The position numbers were made by a program, and so were the translations under genes. The notes under the pieces are model-generated. The model saw only the letters and a program-made list of their open reading frames with translations, was not told the DNA's origin and did no database searches. Shown in pieces: positions 35,599 through 43,044 of a DNA stretch of 64,000 nt. This DNA comes from Asticcacaulis currens (GTDB lineage: Bacteria; Pseudomonadota; Alphaproteobacteria; Caulobacterales; Caulobacteraceae): the NCBI RefSeq assembly GCF_028550395.1, contig NZ_JAQQKW010000003.1:186001-250000 (forward strand). The letters are read 5' to 3'. Within the stretch, counting starts at the first letter, position 1; each line of letters begins with the position of its first letter.

Positions 35599-36539
35599 CG
35601 CACACCCCGCACGATCACGTCTATCTGAGCGCCGCCCACGACGCCAATACCCGCCGCACCCTGTGGGTCGTCGGCCTGACCGCCGTGACCATGGTGGGCG
35701 AAATCGTAGCCGGTTATCTGACCGGGTCGATGGCCCTGCTGGCCGACGGCTTTCACATGGCGACCCACGCCGGCGCGCTGACCGTGGCGGCGCTGGCCTA
35801 TCTCTATGCGCGCAAGCACGCCCATGACCGCCGCTACAGCTTCGGGACGGGCAAGGTGGGCGATCTTGCCGGGTTTGCCTCGGCACTGGTGCTCGGCATG
35901 GTGTCGCTGGGTATCGCGTTTGAGTCGATCCTGCGCCTGTTTCAGCCGCAAGCCGTGGCCTTTACCGAAGCCACCCTCGTGGCGGTGATCGGCCTGATCA
36001 TCAACCTGCTCAGCGCCCTGCTGCTGGGGCACGGACATGATCACGGACACGGGCATGACCATAGCCATCACCACGGGCACGCTCACCACCATCATCATAA
36101 ACATGAACATGAGCATGAGCACGCGCACGGCTCTGCCGACAACAATCTGCGCGCCGCGTATGTGCACGTGCTGGCCGATGCCCTGACCTCCATTCTGGCC
36201 ATAGCTGCTCTGCTGGCCGGGCGCTTTGTCGGGTGGTGGTGGCTTGATCCGCTGATGGGGGTGGTCGGCGCGGTCGTCATCGCGCGCTGGGCGTGGAGCC
36301 TTGTCAAGGACACGTCGGGCGTCCTGCTCGATCGCAGCGACGCGCAGCTTGAGGCCGAAATCCGTGAGTGTGTCGAAACCGACGGTACGACCCTTGCCGA
36401 CCTGCACGTCTGGCGCATCGGCCCCGCCGCGTGGGCGGCTATCGTCAGCACAGAGGGTCCCGCCGACAGCGCCACCATCCGCACCCGCCTGACCCCTGTG
36501 CACGAGATACAGCACCTGACGGTGGAAACGCAGGCCTGA
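35595..36539 (+). CDS. dmeF: Cation diffusion facilitator exporter (DmeF-like, Co/Ni efflux)
   Basis: A 314-residue inner-membrane metal/proton antiporter with six helices. Metal-site residues lie in helix 2 (LLADGFHMATH) and helix 5 (HVLAD, the HxxxD pattern). A very His-rich cytosolic loop (residues ~146-178, more than 18 His) lies between helices 4 and 5, as in DmeF proteins that export cobalt and nickel. The C-terminal cytosolic domain is shorter than in YiiP. The ATG at 35595 overlaps the dmeR stop. Confidence 0.88.
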   Translation: MTHTPHDHVYLSAAHDANTRRTLWVVGLTAVTMVGEIVAGYLTGSMALLADGFHMATHAGALTVAALAYLYARKHAHDRRYSFGTGKVGDLAGFASALVLGMVSLGIAFESILRLFQPQAVAFTEATLVAVIGLIINLLSALLLGHGHDHGHGHDHSHHHGHAHHHHHKHEHEHEHAHGSADNNLRAAYVHVLADALTSILAIAALLAGRFVGWWWLDPLMGVVGAVVIARWAWSLVKDTSGVLLDRSDAQLEAEIRECVETDGTTLADLHVWRIGPAAWAAIVSTEGPADSATIRTRLTPVHEIQHLTVETQA

Positions 36540-36610
36540 GGGGCTTGCCAGTCCCGGCAAAAGCCGATAACTACGCGTCCCTCACCCCGCCGCGATCCGT
36601 CGCAAAGCGT

Positions 36611-36694
36611 GCCCCTGTGGTGAAATGGTAGACGCGCCGGATTCAAAATCCGGTACCGAGAGGTGTGTCAGTTCGAGTCTGACCAGGGGCACCA
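36611..36694 (+). tRNA. tRNA-Leu (anticodon CAA), CCA encoded
   Basis: Perfect 7-bp acceptor stem gcccctg/caggggc, a Leu-type long variable arm and T-arm gttcgagtc. The anticodon loop ttcaaaa gives anticodon CAA, reading UUG codons. The CCA end is encoded. Confidence 0.95.
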
Positions 36695-36718
36695 TTATTT
36701 AATGAAATAATGGTTTTT
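36692..36718 (+). terminator. Terminator of the tRNA-Leu gene
   Basis: Stem ccattattt/aaataatgg with loop aatg, followed by ttttt. The left arm begins with the encoded CCA. Confidence 0.8.
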
Positions 36719-36861
36719 AGTTCGCGCTCAGGCGCAAAGCGCCTTGGCGCCGCGCAGGCTGCACTCCCGTCCATTAACCCCGTTTCTAAGTTCCTTCTTA
36801 AGCGATCAGGCACATTATCCACAGGCCGGGTATCGAACGCGCCGGTGACAGGTGGCGTAAG

Positions 36862-37080
36862 ATGATCGCTTTTAATACCGCAGCGGCGGGGGCCCTGAAT
36901 GCAACGCGGATGTTTGACCGCGCCGCGACGAAGGTGGCTCAGTCCGCCGGGAATGACACCACCGACCTGATCGGGGCCGTGGTCGATCAGTCTCAGGCCC
37001 GCACCGCCTTTTCAGCCAATCTGGCCGTGATGAAGACCGCCGAACAGATGACCGGCCGTTTGCTGGATATGAAAATCTAG
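36862..37080 (+). CDS. Small flagellar rod/hook-like protein (72 aa, D0 helices only)
   Basis: A 72-residue protein that looks like the two terminal helices of an axial flagellar protein joined directly. The N-terminus FNTAAAGALNATRMFDRAATKVAQ resembles the start of FlgG/FlgC family members, and the C-terminus QARTAFSANLAVMKTAEQM with GRLLDMKI resembles Flg_bbr_C. The central domain is missing. There is no signal peptide. It stands alone after tRNA-Leu, not next to flagellar genes. It could be an exported rod/hook accessory or a regulator; the role is unproven. Confidence 0.65.
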   Translation: MIAFNTAAAGALNATRMFDRAATKVAQSAGNDTTDLIGAVVDQSQARTAFSANLAVMKTAEQMTGRLLDMKI

Positions 37081-37081
37081 A

Positions 37082-37128
37082 GCCTCATGCCGAAAAGTGG
37101 ACGCCACCTTTCGGATCCACATGAGGCG
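37082..37128. repeat. Family A palindromic repeat, copy 4
   Basis: gcctcatg...catgaggc outer arms with ccgaaaagtgg/ccacctttcgg inner arms, directly after the small flagellar-like gene; possible terminator. Confidence 0.7.
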
Positions 37129-37137
37129 TTAGAAAAA

Positions 37138-37183
37138 CTTAGAGTCATTCGGCGGCTCAACTGAGCCGCCGAATGACTCTAAG
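37138..37183. repeat. Perfect 22-bp inverted repeat
   Basis: Left arm 37138-37159 and right arm 37162-37183 are exact reverse complements with two bases between them. It begins cttagagtcattcgg and ends ccgaatgactctaag. No T run follows. It is unlike families A and B. Confidence 0.75.
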
Positions 37184-37262
37184 AGCCTAGATCCTCTGCG
37201 AAGGGGATTGGCGAAGGGCTCCGTATAAGGGATATCTTTCCTCTAACGGACGGTTACTCCCA

Positions 37263-37607
37263 ATGACAAAGACCCCGCTTCTGATCGCCTGCGCCCTGTT
37301 CGCTCTGCCCATGACCGCTCTGGCTCAGACCGACGGCCAAACCCCACCGCCGGGCGGCTGGGGCAATGGCGGCCCCGGCCCGCGCATGACCCCCGATGAG
37401 CGCTTCGCCAAAATGGACGTCAATAAGGACGGCTTTATCACCCGCGACGAGTTCAAGGGTCGCCGCCCCGAAATGTTCGACATGATGGACGCCAACAAGG
37501 ACGGTAAGCTGACCAAGGACGAAATGGTTGCCTTCATGAAGGCCCGGATGGAAAAGGGGCCGCGTAAGGAGGCCACCGCGTCTTCGTCCGCACCGGGAGG
37601 GAACTGA
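37263..37607 (+). CDS. Secreted EF-hand protein 1
   Basis: A 114-residue protein with a signal peptide (cleavage near ALAQ, residue ~22), a Gly/Pro-rich linker and a pair of canonical EF-hand loops, DVNKDGFITRDEF and DANKDGKLTKDEM. Both have Asp at position 1 and an acidic residue at 12, so calcium binding is likely. It is the first gene of a cluster with a second EF-hand protein and an ECF sigma factor. Probably periplasmic; function unknown. Confidence 0.82.
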   Translation: MTKTPLLIACALFALPMTALAQTDGQTPPPGGWGNGGPGPRMTPDERFAKMDVNKDGFITRDEFKGRRPEMFDMMDANKDGKLTKDEMVAFMKARMEKGPRKEATASSSAPGGN

Positions 37608-37611
37608 GCCC

Positions 37612-37932
37612 ATGCGCCCCATAGCCCTCAGCCTGATGGCCGCCGGCCTGATGATGGCAGCCACTCCGGTATTCGCTCAGGCCACCCTGTGGCAGGAACG
37701 CATGCAGGAACACCGCAAGCGCGCCGACGAAATGCGTGAGAAGTTCGAGGAGCGTCTGTTCAAACGCGCCGACAGCAATCAGGACAACTTCATCTCACGC
37801 GAAGAGTTCCTGAAACAGGCCAATGAGCGTTTTGACCGCCTCGACGTCAATAAGGACGGCAAGCTGTCGCGCGAAGAAGTCCGCGCCGAACTAAAAGGCC
37901 CCAAGCGCCCGCCGGAGCCCAAGGACAAGTGA
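37612..37932 (+). CDS. Secreted EF-hand protein 2
   Basis: A 106-residue protein with a signal peptide (VFAQ end, residue ~22), a basic helical stretch (HRKRADEMREKFEERLFKR) and two EF-hand loops, DSNQDNFISREEF and DVNKDGKLSREEV. It is 4 bp downstream of EF-hand protein 1, and its TGA overlaps the sigma factor ATG (TGATG). Tight coupling to the sigma gene suggests a sensing or buffering role in that pathway. Confidence 0.82.
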   Translation: MRPIALSLMAAGLMMAATPVFAQATLWQERMQEHRKRADEMREKFEERLFKRADSNQDNFISREEFLKQANERFDRLDVNKDGKLSREEVRAELKGPKRPPEPKDK

Positions 37933-38486
37933 TGCGCGATACGGTCGGTGATGCGCAGCTTATGCGGCTGACGGCGGAAGGCGATGCCGCCGCCTTCCGT
38001 CAGCTCGTGGCGCGTCACCTGCCGCGTGCGCACGCCGTGGCCTATCGCGTCCTGCTCAACCGGGAGGACGCCGAAGACGCCGTGCAGGCGGCCTTCACCA
38101 AGGTGTGGGCCCATGCCGGGCGTTATGAGCCGGAGCGCTCGGCCTTTTCGACCTGGCTGTACACAATTGTGACCCGCGCCTGCCTCGATCGGGCGCGGCG
38201 TTTCAAGCCCAAAACCCAGTCTATCGACGACTGGGCCGAGGCGCTGAGCGATGGCGACCCGGACGCCGAGACGCAACTGTCGCAACAGCAGGCCGCCGGG
38301 GCCGTGCGCGCCGCCGTGGCGCAACTGCCGCTCAATCAGCGTATGGCCGTGGCGCTGTGCTATTTCGAAGGCTTCAGCAATGCCGAGGCCGCCCAGAGCC
38401 TCAATATGAGCGTCAAGGCGGTGGAATCGCTGCTCGTGCGGGCAAGACGGCAGTTGAAGAGTGTGTTAGGAGTAAAGGATGACTGA
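37932..38486 (+). CDS. ECF-type RNA polymerase sigma factor
   Basis: A 184-residue sigma factor. Region 2 runs through LNREDAEDAVQAAFTKVWAH, then FSTWLYTIVTRACLDRARR. Region 4 is LPLNQRMAVALCYFEGFSNAEAAQSLNMSVKAVESLLVRARRQL (quoted as recognisable helices). No C-terminal extension. Coupled to EF-hand protein 2 in front and to a small membrane protein behind, with 8 bp overlap, the usual sigma/anti-sigma layout. Start ATG at 37932; a GTG three bases earlier is less likely. Confidence 0.9.
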   Translation: MRDTVGDAQLMRLTAEGDAAAFRQLVARHLPRAHAVAYRVLLNREDAEDAVQAAFTKVWAHAGRYEPERSAFSTWLYTIVTRACLDRARRFKPKTQSIDDWAEALSDGDPDAETQLSQQQAAGAVRAAVAQLPLNQRMAVALCYFEGFSNAEAAQSLNMSVKAVESLLVRARRQLKSVLGVKDD

Positions 38487-38757
38487 GTTCGAGCGCACAT
38501 TGCAGCAGTGGAAGACCCCGCAACCGGCGACGGGATTGTCCGACCGCATCGCGCGTGAGGCCATGCGCCAGCCGCAGGGCTTTGCCTGGCGCGAAGTGGC
38601 GCAGCGCAGCCTGACCGAATGGCGCTATGGTCTGGTCTATAAGGCCGCCGCTCTGGCCGCCTGTGTCGTCATCGGCGTTGGCGTGTCGGTCAGCCTGAAC
38701 CCGCCCGCCGCTCATGAGGCCGATCTCGACGAACTGGCCTTTATTGTCGGTATCTGA
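38479..38757 (+). CDS. Putative membrane-bound anti-sigma factor (92 aa)
   Basis: A 92-residue protein with a cytosolic N-terminal half (about 52 residues, containing WKTPQPATGLSDRIAREAM), one membrane helix (about 53-72) and a ~20-residue periplasmic tail. No zinc-finger HxxxCxxC motif is present. The overlap with the sigma gene and the single-span topology suggest it holds the sigma factor inactive. The inference rests on position and topology only. Confidence 0.62.
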   Translation: MTEFERTLQQWKTPQPATGLSDRIAREAMRQPQGFAWREVAQRSLTEWRYGLVYKAAALAACVVIGVGVSVSLNPPAAHEADLDELAFIVGI

Positions 38758-38819
38758 GCCGCGCTATAATTCTGCCGCTTATTGGCGTTAGGATGTCACC
38801 TTGAACCGGAGGTGACCTC

Positions 38820-39143
38820 ATGCGTAAGACCCTGATCTGGCTGATCCCCGCCCTGAGCCTGTCGGCCCTGCCCGCTGCGGCCGAAACCGTTGCGCCGCCT
38901 AAGACCGCCGCCGAAAAACAGGCCCTGCGCAGCCGGCTTGAGGCCGAAGTCGATAGGCAGTTCCGCAAGACCGACAGCAACAGGGACGGCAAGATTTCGC
39001 GCGCCGAACTGACAGCGGTCAGCCCCAAAAATGCCGCCTATTTCGATCTGGTCGATACGAACCGTGACGGCACCCTCAGCCGCGAAGAACTGAGCGCCGT
39101 GGCCAGCCTGATGTTCGAAAACTGGGTGACGAAGAACGGTTAG
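38820..39143 (+). CDS. Secreted EF-hand protein 3
   Basis: A 107-residue protein with a signal peptide (AAAE end, residue ~21) and two EF-hand loops, DSNRDGKISRAEL and DTNRDGTLSREEL. It lies 62 bp after the anti-sigma candidate with a GGAGG site, so it may belong to the same operon or be a target of the sigma factor. Its stop overlaps the convergent lrp-like gene by 4 bp. Confidence 0.82.
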   Translation: MRKTLIWLIPALSLSALPAAAETVAPPKTAAEKQALRSRLEAEVDRQFRKTDSNRDGKISRAELTAVSPKNAAYFDLVDTNRDGTLSREELSAVASLMFENWVTKNG

Positions 39144-39604
39144 ACCGCCTTTACCGTGCGGATCGAGAACTGCGACACCAGCTTGGACACGCCCGGCATG
39201 GTCGAAAGCACGTCGCGGTGCACGTCCTCATAGGACAGGCTTTCGCGCAACACGATTTTCAGCAGGTAGTCCGCCTCACCCGACATCAGGTGGCATTCTT
39301 CGACGGCAGCGATCTGCACCACCGCCTTTTCAAACTTTTCGAAGGTTTCGCGGCGCTGGTCCTGAAGTGTTACGTGCACGAAGACCATGCCCTGCTTGCC
39401 ATGCACGCTTTCGGCGATGACCGCGCGGTAGCCGGTGATGATGCCGCGCTGTTCCAGCAGCTTGACGCGACGGTGCGCTGCCGACGGGCTTAGACCCACC
39501 TTTTCCCCCAGTTCCGCCGCCGTGGCCCGCGCGTCATTGCGCAAAACCTTGATCAGCTCGCGGTCAAAAGAATCGAGATCGGAAAATTTATCAGCGTTCG
39601 CCAT
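39140..39604 (-). CDS. Lrp/AsnC-family regulator, divergent from ald
   Basis: A 154-residue regulator. The N-terminal helix-turn-helix is in LDSFDRELIKVLRNDARATAAELGEKVGLSPSAAHRRVKLLE (as separate helices), followed by a C-terminal RAM domain with VEECHLMSGEADYLLKI. Lrp-type proteins next to alanine dehydrogenase typically activate ald in response to alanine (AldR/DadR role), which is the likely job here. The ATG at 39604 was chosen; upstream codons give a Cys-rich nonsense peptide. Confidence 0.85.
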   Translation of the reverse strand: MANADKFSDLDSFDRELIKVLRNDARATAAELGEKVGLSPSAAHRRVKLLEQRGIITGYRAVIAESVHGKQGMVFVHVTLQDQRRETFEKFEKAVVQIAAVEECHLMSGEADYLLKIVLRESLSYEDVHRDVLSTMPGVSKLVSQFSIRTVKAV

Positions 39605-39694
39605 GGAATTGAGAATATATCCCGCAAATCGGCAGCACAAGCCACATAATTGCAAGAAAATCCATCGAAATTCGTATCATTATCTACCACATAA

Positions 39695-39738
39695 GCGCAC
39701 GCCGAAAAGTGGATCCCGGTTTTCGGGGTTTCGTGCGC
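39695..39738. repeat. Family A palindromic repeat, copy 5, in the lrp-ald spacer
   Basis: gcgcac...gtgcgc outer arms and ccgaaaagtggatcccggttttcgg-type inner arms, between the divergent lrp and ald genes. It sits in the ald leader or promoter. Confidence 0.72.
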
Positions 39739-39751
39739 GCCGAACTAAAAC

Positions 39752-39759
39752 GTGATCAC
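39752..39759. promoter_or_regulatory. GTGATCAC palindrome just upstream of ald
   Basis: Same 8-bp core as at potF, puuC-like and gntR, 20 bases before the ald ATG and overlapping the region of the ribosome site. It may be another target of the GntR/FCD regulator, or chance. Confidence 0.4.
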
Positions 39760-39779
39760 AAAAGTGACGGAGGAATCCC

Positions 39780-40877
39780 ATGAAAATCAGCGTGCCGAAG
39801 GAAATCAAGAACCACGAATACCGCGTCGGGCTGACGCCGGGGAGCGTGGCCGAACTCACCCACCACGGGCATCAGGTGTTTGTCGAAACGCAGGCTGGGG
39901 CCGGCATCGGTTTCAGTGATGCCGACTATCAGGCCGCCGGAGCCACGATCGTGGATACCGCCGAAGCGACGTTTGCGGCGGGTGACCTGATCGTCAAGGT
40001 CAAGGAACCGCAACTGCACGAATGCGCCTGGCTGAAACCGCATCAGACTCTGTTCACCTATCTGCACCTCGCCGCCGACAAACCGCAGGCCGAGGCGCTG
40101 ATGGCGTCAGGCGCCACCTGCATCGCCTACGAGACGGTGACCGAGACGCAGGGCGGCCTGCCGTTGCTGCGCCCCATGTCGGAAGTGGCGGGGCGTATTT
40201 CGGTGCATGTCGGGGCCAGCTATCTGCACAAGGCCTATGGCGGGCGCGGCGTGCTGATAGGCGGCGTGCCGGGCGTCGAACCGGCGAAGGTCGTCATCAT
40301 CGGCGCGGGCGTTGCGGGTATCAACGCGGCGCAGATGGCCGCCGGGCTTCAGGCAGACGTGACCGTATTTGACGTCTCGGCGCACAAGCTGATCGAGATC
40401 GACCGCCTGTTCCACGGCCGCGTCAAGACCGCCTATTCGGCACGCGCCGCTCTGGCCGCGGCCGTGGCCGAGGCCGATCTGGTCATCGGCGCGGTGCTGA
40501 TCCCCGGCGCGGCCGCCCCCAAGCTGGTGACGCGCGACATGCTCAAGACCATGAAGCCCGGCGCGGTGATGGTCGATATCGCCATTGATCAGGGCGGCTG
40601 CTTTGAAACCTCCCACCCGACCACGCATCAGGATCCGATCTTCCTCGTCGATGGTATTGTGCACTATTGCGTCGCCAACATGCCGGGGGCGGTGGCGCGC
40701 ACCTCGACTCTGGCGCTCAATAACGCCACCCTGCCCTTCGTGATCAAGATGGCAAAGCTGGGCGTCGCCGAAGCGCTGAGCGCCGATGCGCACCTGAAGG
40801 CCGGGCTCAATGTCGCGGGCGGGCATATCCGCCACGCCGCCGTGGCCGAGGCGCTCAGCCTGCCGTTTGTTGCCTGA
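39780..40877 (+). CDS. ald: Alanine dehydrogenase Ald
   Basis: A 365-residue NAD enzyme interconverting L-alanine and pyruvate plus ammonia. It opens with MKISVPKEIKNHEYRVGLTP. The catalytic Lys is in IVKVKEPQ, the catalytic His in TYLHLAADK, and NAD binds at VVIIGAGVAGINAAQMAAGL. Length is slightly shorter than the usual ~370. It has an excellent GACGGAGG site. Divergent lrp-like gene and a perfect terminator downstream; monocistronic. It could recycle alanine made from pyruvate by the omega-aminotransferase. Confidence 0.95.
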   Translation: MKISVPKEIKNHEYRVGLTPGSVAELTHHGHQVFVETQAGAGIGFSDADYQAAGATIVDTAEATFAAGDLIVKVKEPQLHECAWLKPHQTLFTYLHLAADKPQAEALMASGATCIAYETVTETQGGLPLLRPMSEVAGRISVHVGASYLHKAYGGRGVLIGGVPGVEPAKVVIIGAGVAGINAAQMAAGLQADVTVFDVSAHKLIEIDRLFHGRVKTAYSARAALAAAVAEADLVIGAVLIPGAAAPKLVTRDMLKTMKPGAVMVDIAIDQGGCFETSHPTTHQDPIFLVDGIVHYCVANMPGAVARTSTLALNNATLPFVIKMAKLGVAEALSADAHLKAGLNVAGGHIRHAAVAEALSLPFVA

Positions 40878-40909
40878 TACCCAGGGTCATTGGAAATGAC
40901 CCTGGGTAT
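40877..40909 (+). terminator. Hairpin after ald (1)
   Basis: Perfect 15-bp stem atacccagggtcatt/aatgaccctgggtat with loop gga, starting at the last base of the ald stop codon. T-poor tail. Confidence 0.65.
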
Positions 40910-40920
40910 GCCTTTCAAGC

Positions 40921-40962
40921 CTGTCTCATGTCTTTGATACATATGAGACAGTCTCGGTTTTT
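40921..40962 (+). terminator. Rho-independent terminator after ald (2)
   Basis: Stem ctgtctcat/atgagacag with a 13-base loop, then tctcggttttt. Second stop 12 bp after the first hairpin. Confidence 0.7.
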
Positions 40963-41089
40963 CAACGGACGGATGCGGTCAGCATCTTCGGCCGTTGGCA
41001 TGACAGGGTGCGGCGTCCTGCCGCACCTTCGGGCGGCTTTTTTCACCCGCAAAGTCTGGCAATCCGGCCCGCGCACCCTATCTACAGCT

Positions 41090-41180
41090 TACCAGTCGGT
41101 CAGACGTCCCCCCCCCCTGAACTGTCCGGCTGAAGATGGCGCTTGAGACTTCCCCCCTGGTCTCAAGCGCCTTATTTTTT
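41090..41180 (+). ncRNA. Candidate small RNA ending at a strong terminator
   Basis: The terminator at 41138-41180 has no plus-strand gene in front of it, since ald is already stopped twice. A possible -10 box (tatcta, 41083) predicts a transcript of about 90 bases. No known RNA family was recognised. Boundaries and strand are inferred. Confidence 0.3.
41138..41180 (+). terminator. Strong rho-independent terminator of an unknown transcript
   Basis: Perfect 12-bp stem ggcgcttgagac/gtctcaagcgcc with a 10-base loop, followed by ttatttttt. On the minus strand the tail lacks a T run, so it is better placed to stop plus-strand transcription. Confidence 0.7.
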
Positions 41181-41193
41181 GCCTTGTCTTCGC

Positions 41194-42120
41194 CTACCGC
41201 GGCCAGGGCGGCAGAGCATGGGTCATCAGGTGCCAAAGGTTATAACGCGCCGCCTGTGCCGGACGCGCATTGTTGCGGTCCGTCGGTTCGGGCAAGACCA
41301 CGGCGGGCGAGGTCTTCATCGTCTGCCCCGGATAATAGTCCATGTGATCGAAATCACGGTCCACCGCCGGATCGAGCCACAGAAAGGTCGAGGGGATCTG
41401 ATAATTGGCGACATTGGCCGGGCGCGGGCTGGCCCCTGTTCGCCCCAACGCGGCCGTGAGCGGTGCGTCGATCTCCCCAAAGGCCGTTGCCGCGAAATTA
41501 CCGGGCGGATAGGCCAGCATCAGCACCTTGTCCGCGCGTGAGGCCAGTACGGAGATCCGTTCGGCCTTAACCTCCACGCCCTTATAGCGCTTGGCAAAGG
41601 CGTCGGCATTGACCGCCGGGGCCGTCAGACACACTTCGCGGAAGGGGCGCTTGACCGCCTTGAGGCACTCCAGTCCCACACGCGCCCCCAGACTGTGTGA
41701 GATGAAGTTCACCTCCGCCGCCGCACCGCAATGGGTATCGACAAATTCAGCCAGCCGCGTGCCCGCCGCCCTGGCATCCTTGTGCTCCCACATATAGTTG
41801 ATGGGCGTGGCCGACTCGCCGGGCCACAGTACGCCGATCACCAGATAGCTTTCATTGAGGCTGAGGAACTGCCGCACCCCGGCCAGAGCGTTGAAACTAT
41901 CCCGGAATCGCACATTGTAGCCGTGTGTCACAAAGACCAGCCGCCGGTTGGCCACATGGGCCGACAGAAGGGCCACATCTGGATAGGTCTGCACCCCGGC
42001 GGCGAAGGGCTCGATCACCTTCCCATCCGGTTTGCTGACGTAATGCAGCCGGGCGCTTTTCAGATCAGCCACCGTCGTTGTTCCCGGATCGGGGCCGCCG
42101 CGCACATCGAAAAACCACAC
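41194..42120 (-). CDS. Alpha/beta hydrolase (DUF900-like)
   Basis: A 308-residue protein. The lipase-type nucleophile elbow is FISHSLGARVG (Ser near residue 145), and the preceding strand has LVFVTHGYNV, typical of the DUF900/esterase branch. An acidic residue and a C-terminal His (LWHLMTHALPPW) could complete the triad. No signal peptide; probably cytosolic or peripheral. GTG start 3 bp after the stop of the two-helix membrane gene, so the two form a unit. Substrate unknown. Confidence 0.7.
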   Translation of the reverse strand: MWFFDVRGGPDPGTTTVADLKSARLHYVSKPDGKVIEPFAAGVQTYPDVALLSAHVANRRLVFVTHGYNVRFRDSFNALAGVRQFLSLNESYLVIGVLWPGESATPINYMWEHKDARAAGTRLAEFVDTHCGAAAEVNFISHSLGARVGLECLKAVKRPFREVCLTAPAVNADAFAKRYKGVEVKAERISVLASRADKVLMLAYPPGNFAATAFGEIDAPLTAALGRTGASPRPANVANYQIPSTFLWLDPAVDRDFDHMDYYPGQTMKTSPAVVLPEPTDRNNARPAQAARYNLWHLMTHALPPWPR

Positions 42121-42123
42121 GGC

Positions 42124-42930
42124 CTAACCCTTGTTCGTTACGGTTTTCAGGGCATCGCTGGCTGCCCGCAGGGCCGAGGTCAGGTCCTTGGCAATCGGGG
42201 CCAGAGGCACAGCCAGCAGGCCGAGAAGGGTCGCGCCCGCCCACACCACGCCGTCCGGCACCGTGGCGTCCGCATAAGCAAAGGCTGCGCCACAAACCAG
42301 CGCCAGCAGGATCGACACCCCCGCCGCCGATAACCGGGCCTTGGCGCGATAGTCATGGTCGGCCAGCTCAAACGCCGCCTCCAGCCGCGCCCGCACCAGC
42401 GCATCAAACCGCCCCAGTGCATCGAAGGCCTGTTGCGTTTTCACCGGATCAAAGAGAACAGGCGGCACCGCTGCCTCTACACCACCCGCCGGAGAGGGGG
42501 GCGGTGGCGGATTGCGGATCAGCGTGACGGCGTCTTTCAGGCTGCTGACATCGACGGCCCCTTCGCCTCTGGCCAGGGTCGCCCCCGCATTCAGCAGACG
42601 ATCCAGAAGCGCCTGCGGGTTGTCGTCGTTCAGTCCCAGACGCACCATGGCGATGACCGTATTAATCTGCTGATCACGCGGCGTCCCGTTGAGCCAGTAA
42701 CCCCGCAGCACCGGCTCCCATTGCGGCCCCAGCGCCACGCGCAGCGCCGGCTCCAGCGCCTCATAAACCGCCCGGATATGCCTGTAGCCGCAGGCCGACA
42801 CGCCTCCATTGGGCAACAGACCGCGCGACGCATCGACCAGCGCCGAGGCGGCCGTGCCGACCGCGCCGGTGGCCAGGATCACGGCTCCGACATGCTCGAT
42901 AAGCTGAGTAGCGACTGTGGAATCGGCCAT
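42124..42930 (-). CDS. Hypothetical membrane protein paired with the hydrolase (268 aa)
   Basis: Not recognised. The N-terminal ~30 residues are hydrophobic (VGAVILATGAVGTAASALV). The central part is soluble, with a proline run (NPPPPPSP, residue ~140). Two strong membrane helices lie at about 200-222 and 228-247, followed by a helical tail. The soluble part contains WEPVLRGYWLNGTPRDQQINTVIAMV. Co-oriented and nearly touching the hydrolase gene, so a joint role at the membrane is likely but undefined. Confidence 0.6.
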   Translation of the reverse strand: MADSTVATQLIEHVGAVILATGAVGTAASALVDASRGLLPNGGVSACGYRHIRAVYEALEPALRVALGPQWEPVLRGYWLNGTPRDQQINTVIAMVRLGLNDDNPQALLDRLLNAGATLARGEGAVDVSSLKDAVTLIRNPPPPPSPAGGVEAAVPPVLFDPVKTQQAFDALGRFDALVRARLEAAFELADHDYRAKARLSAAGVSILLALVCGAAFAYADATVPDGVVWAGATLLGLLAVPLAPIAKDLTSALRAASDALKTVTNKG

Positions 42931-43044
42931 GACATCCCCCGCTTGATAAATGCAACCTTAAGATGATAACCCCATTATAAATCGTCTGTAAAGCTTGCTT
43001 TGTGGTCTTATCCTTGTCACAGGCTCACACAGGGAGGACAGATA

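Larger units (their letters stand above)
40963..41193 (+). other. Gap after ald with two more plus-strand terminator structures
   Basis: Part of a 316-bp stretch without a gene. At 41007-41043 two mutually exclusive hairpins share gccgc: ggtgcggc/gccgcacc, or gccgc/gcggc followed by six T. A C10 run lies at 41108-41117. A TATCTA box near 41083 may be a -10 element. The last hairpin (41138) is listed separately. Together they suggest a small RNA. Confidence 0.45.
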
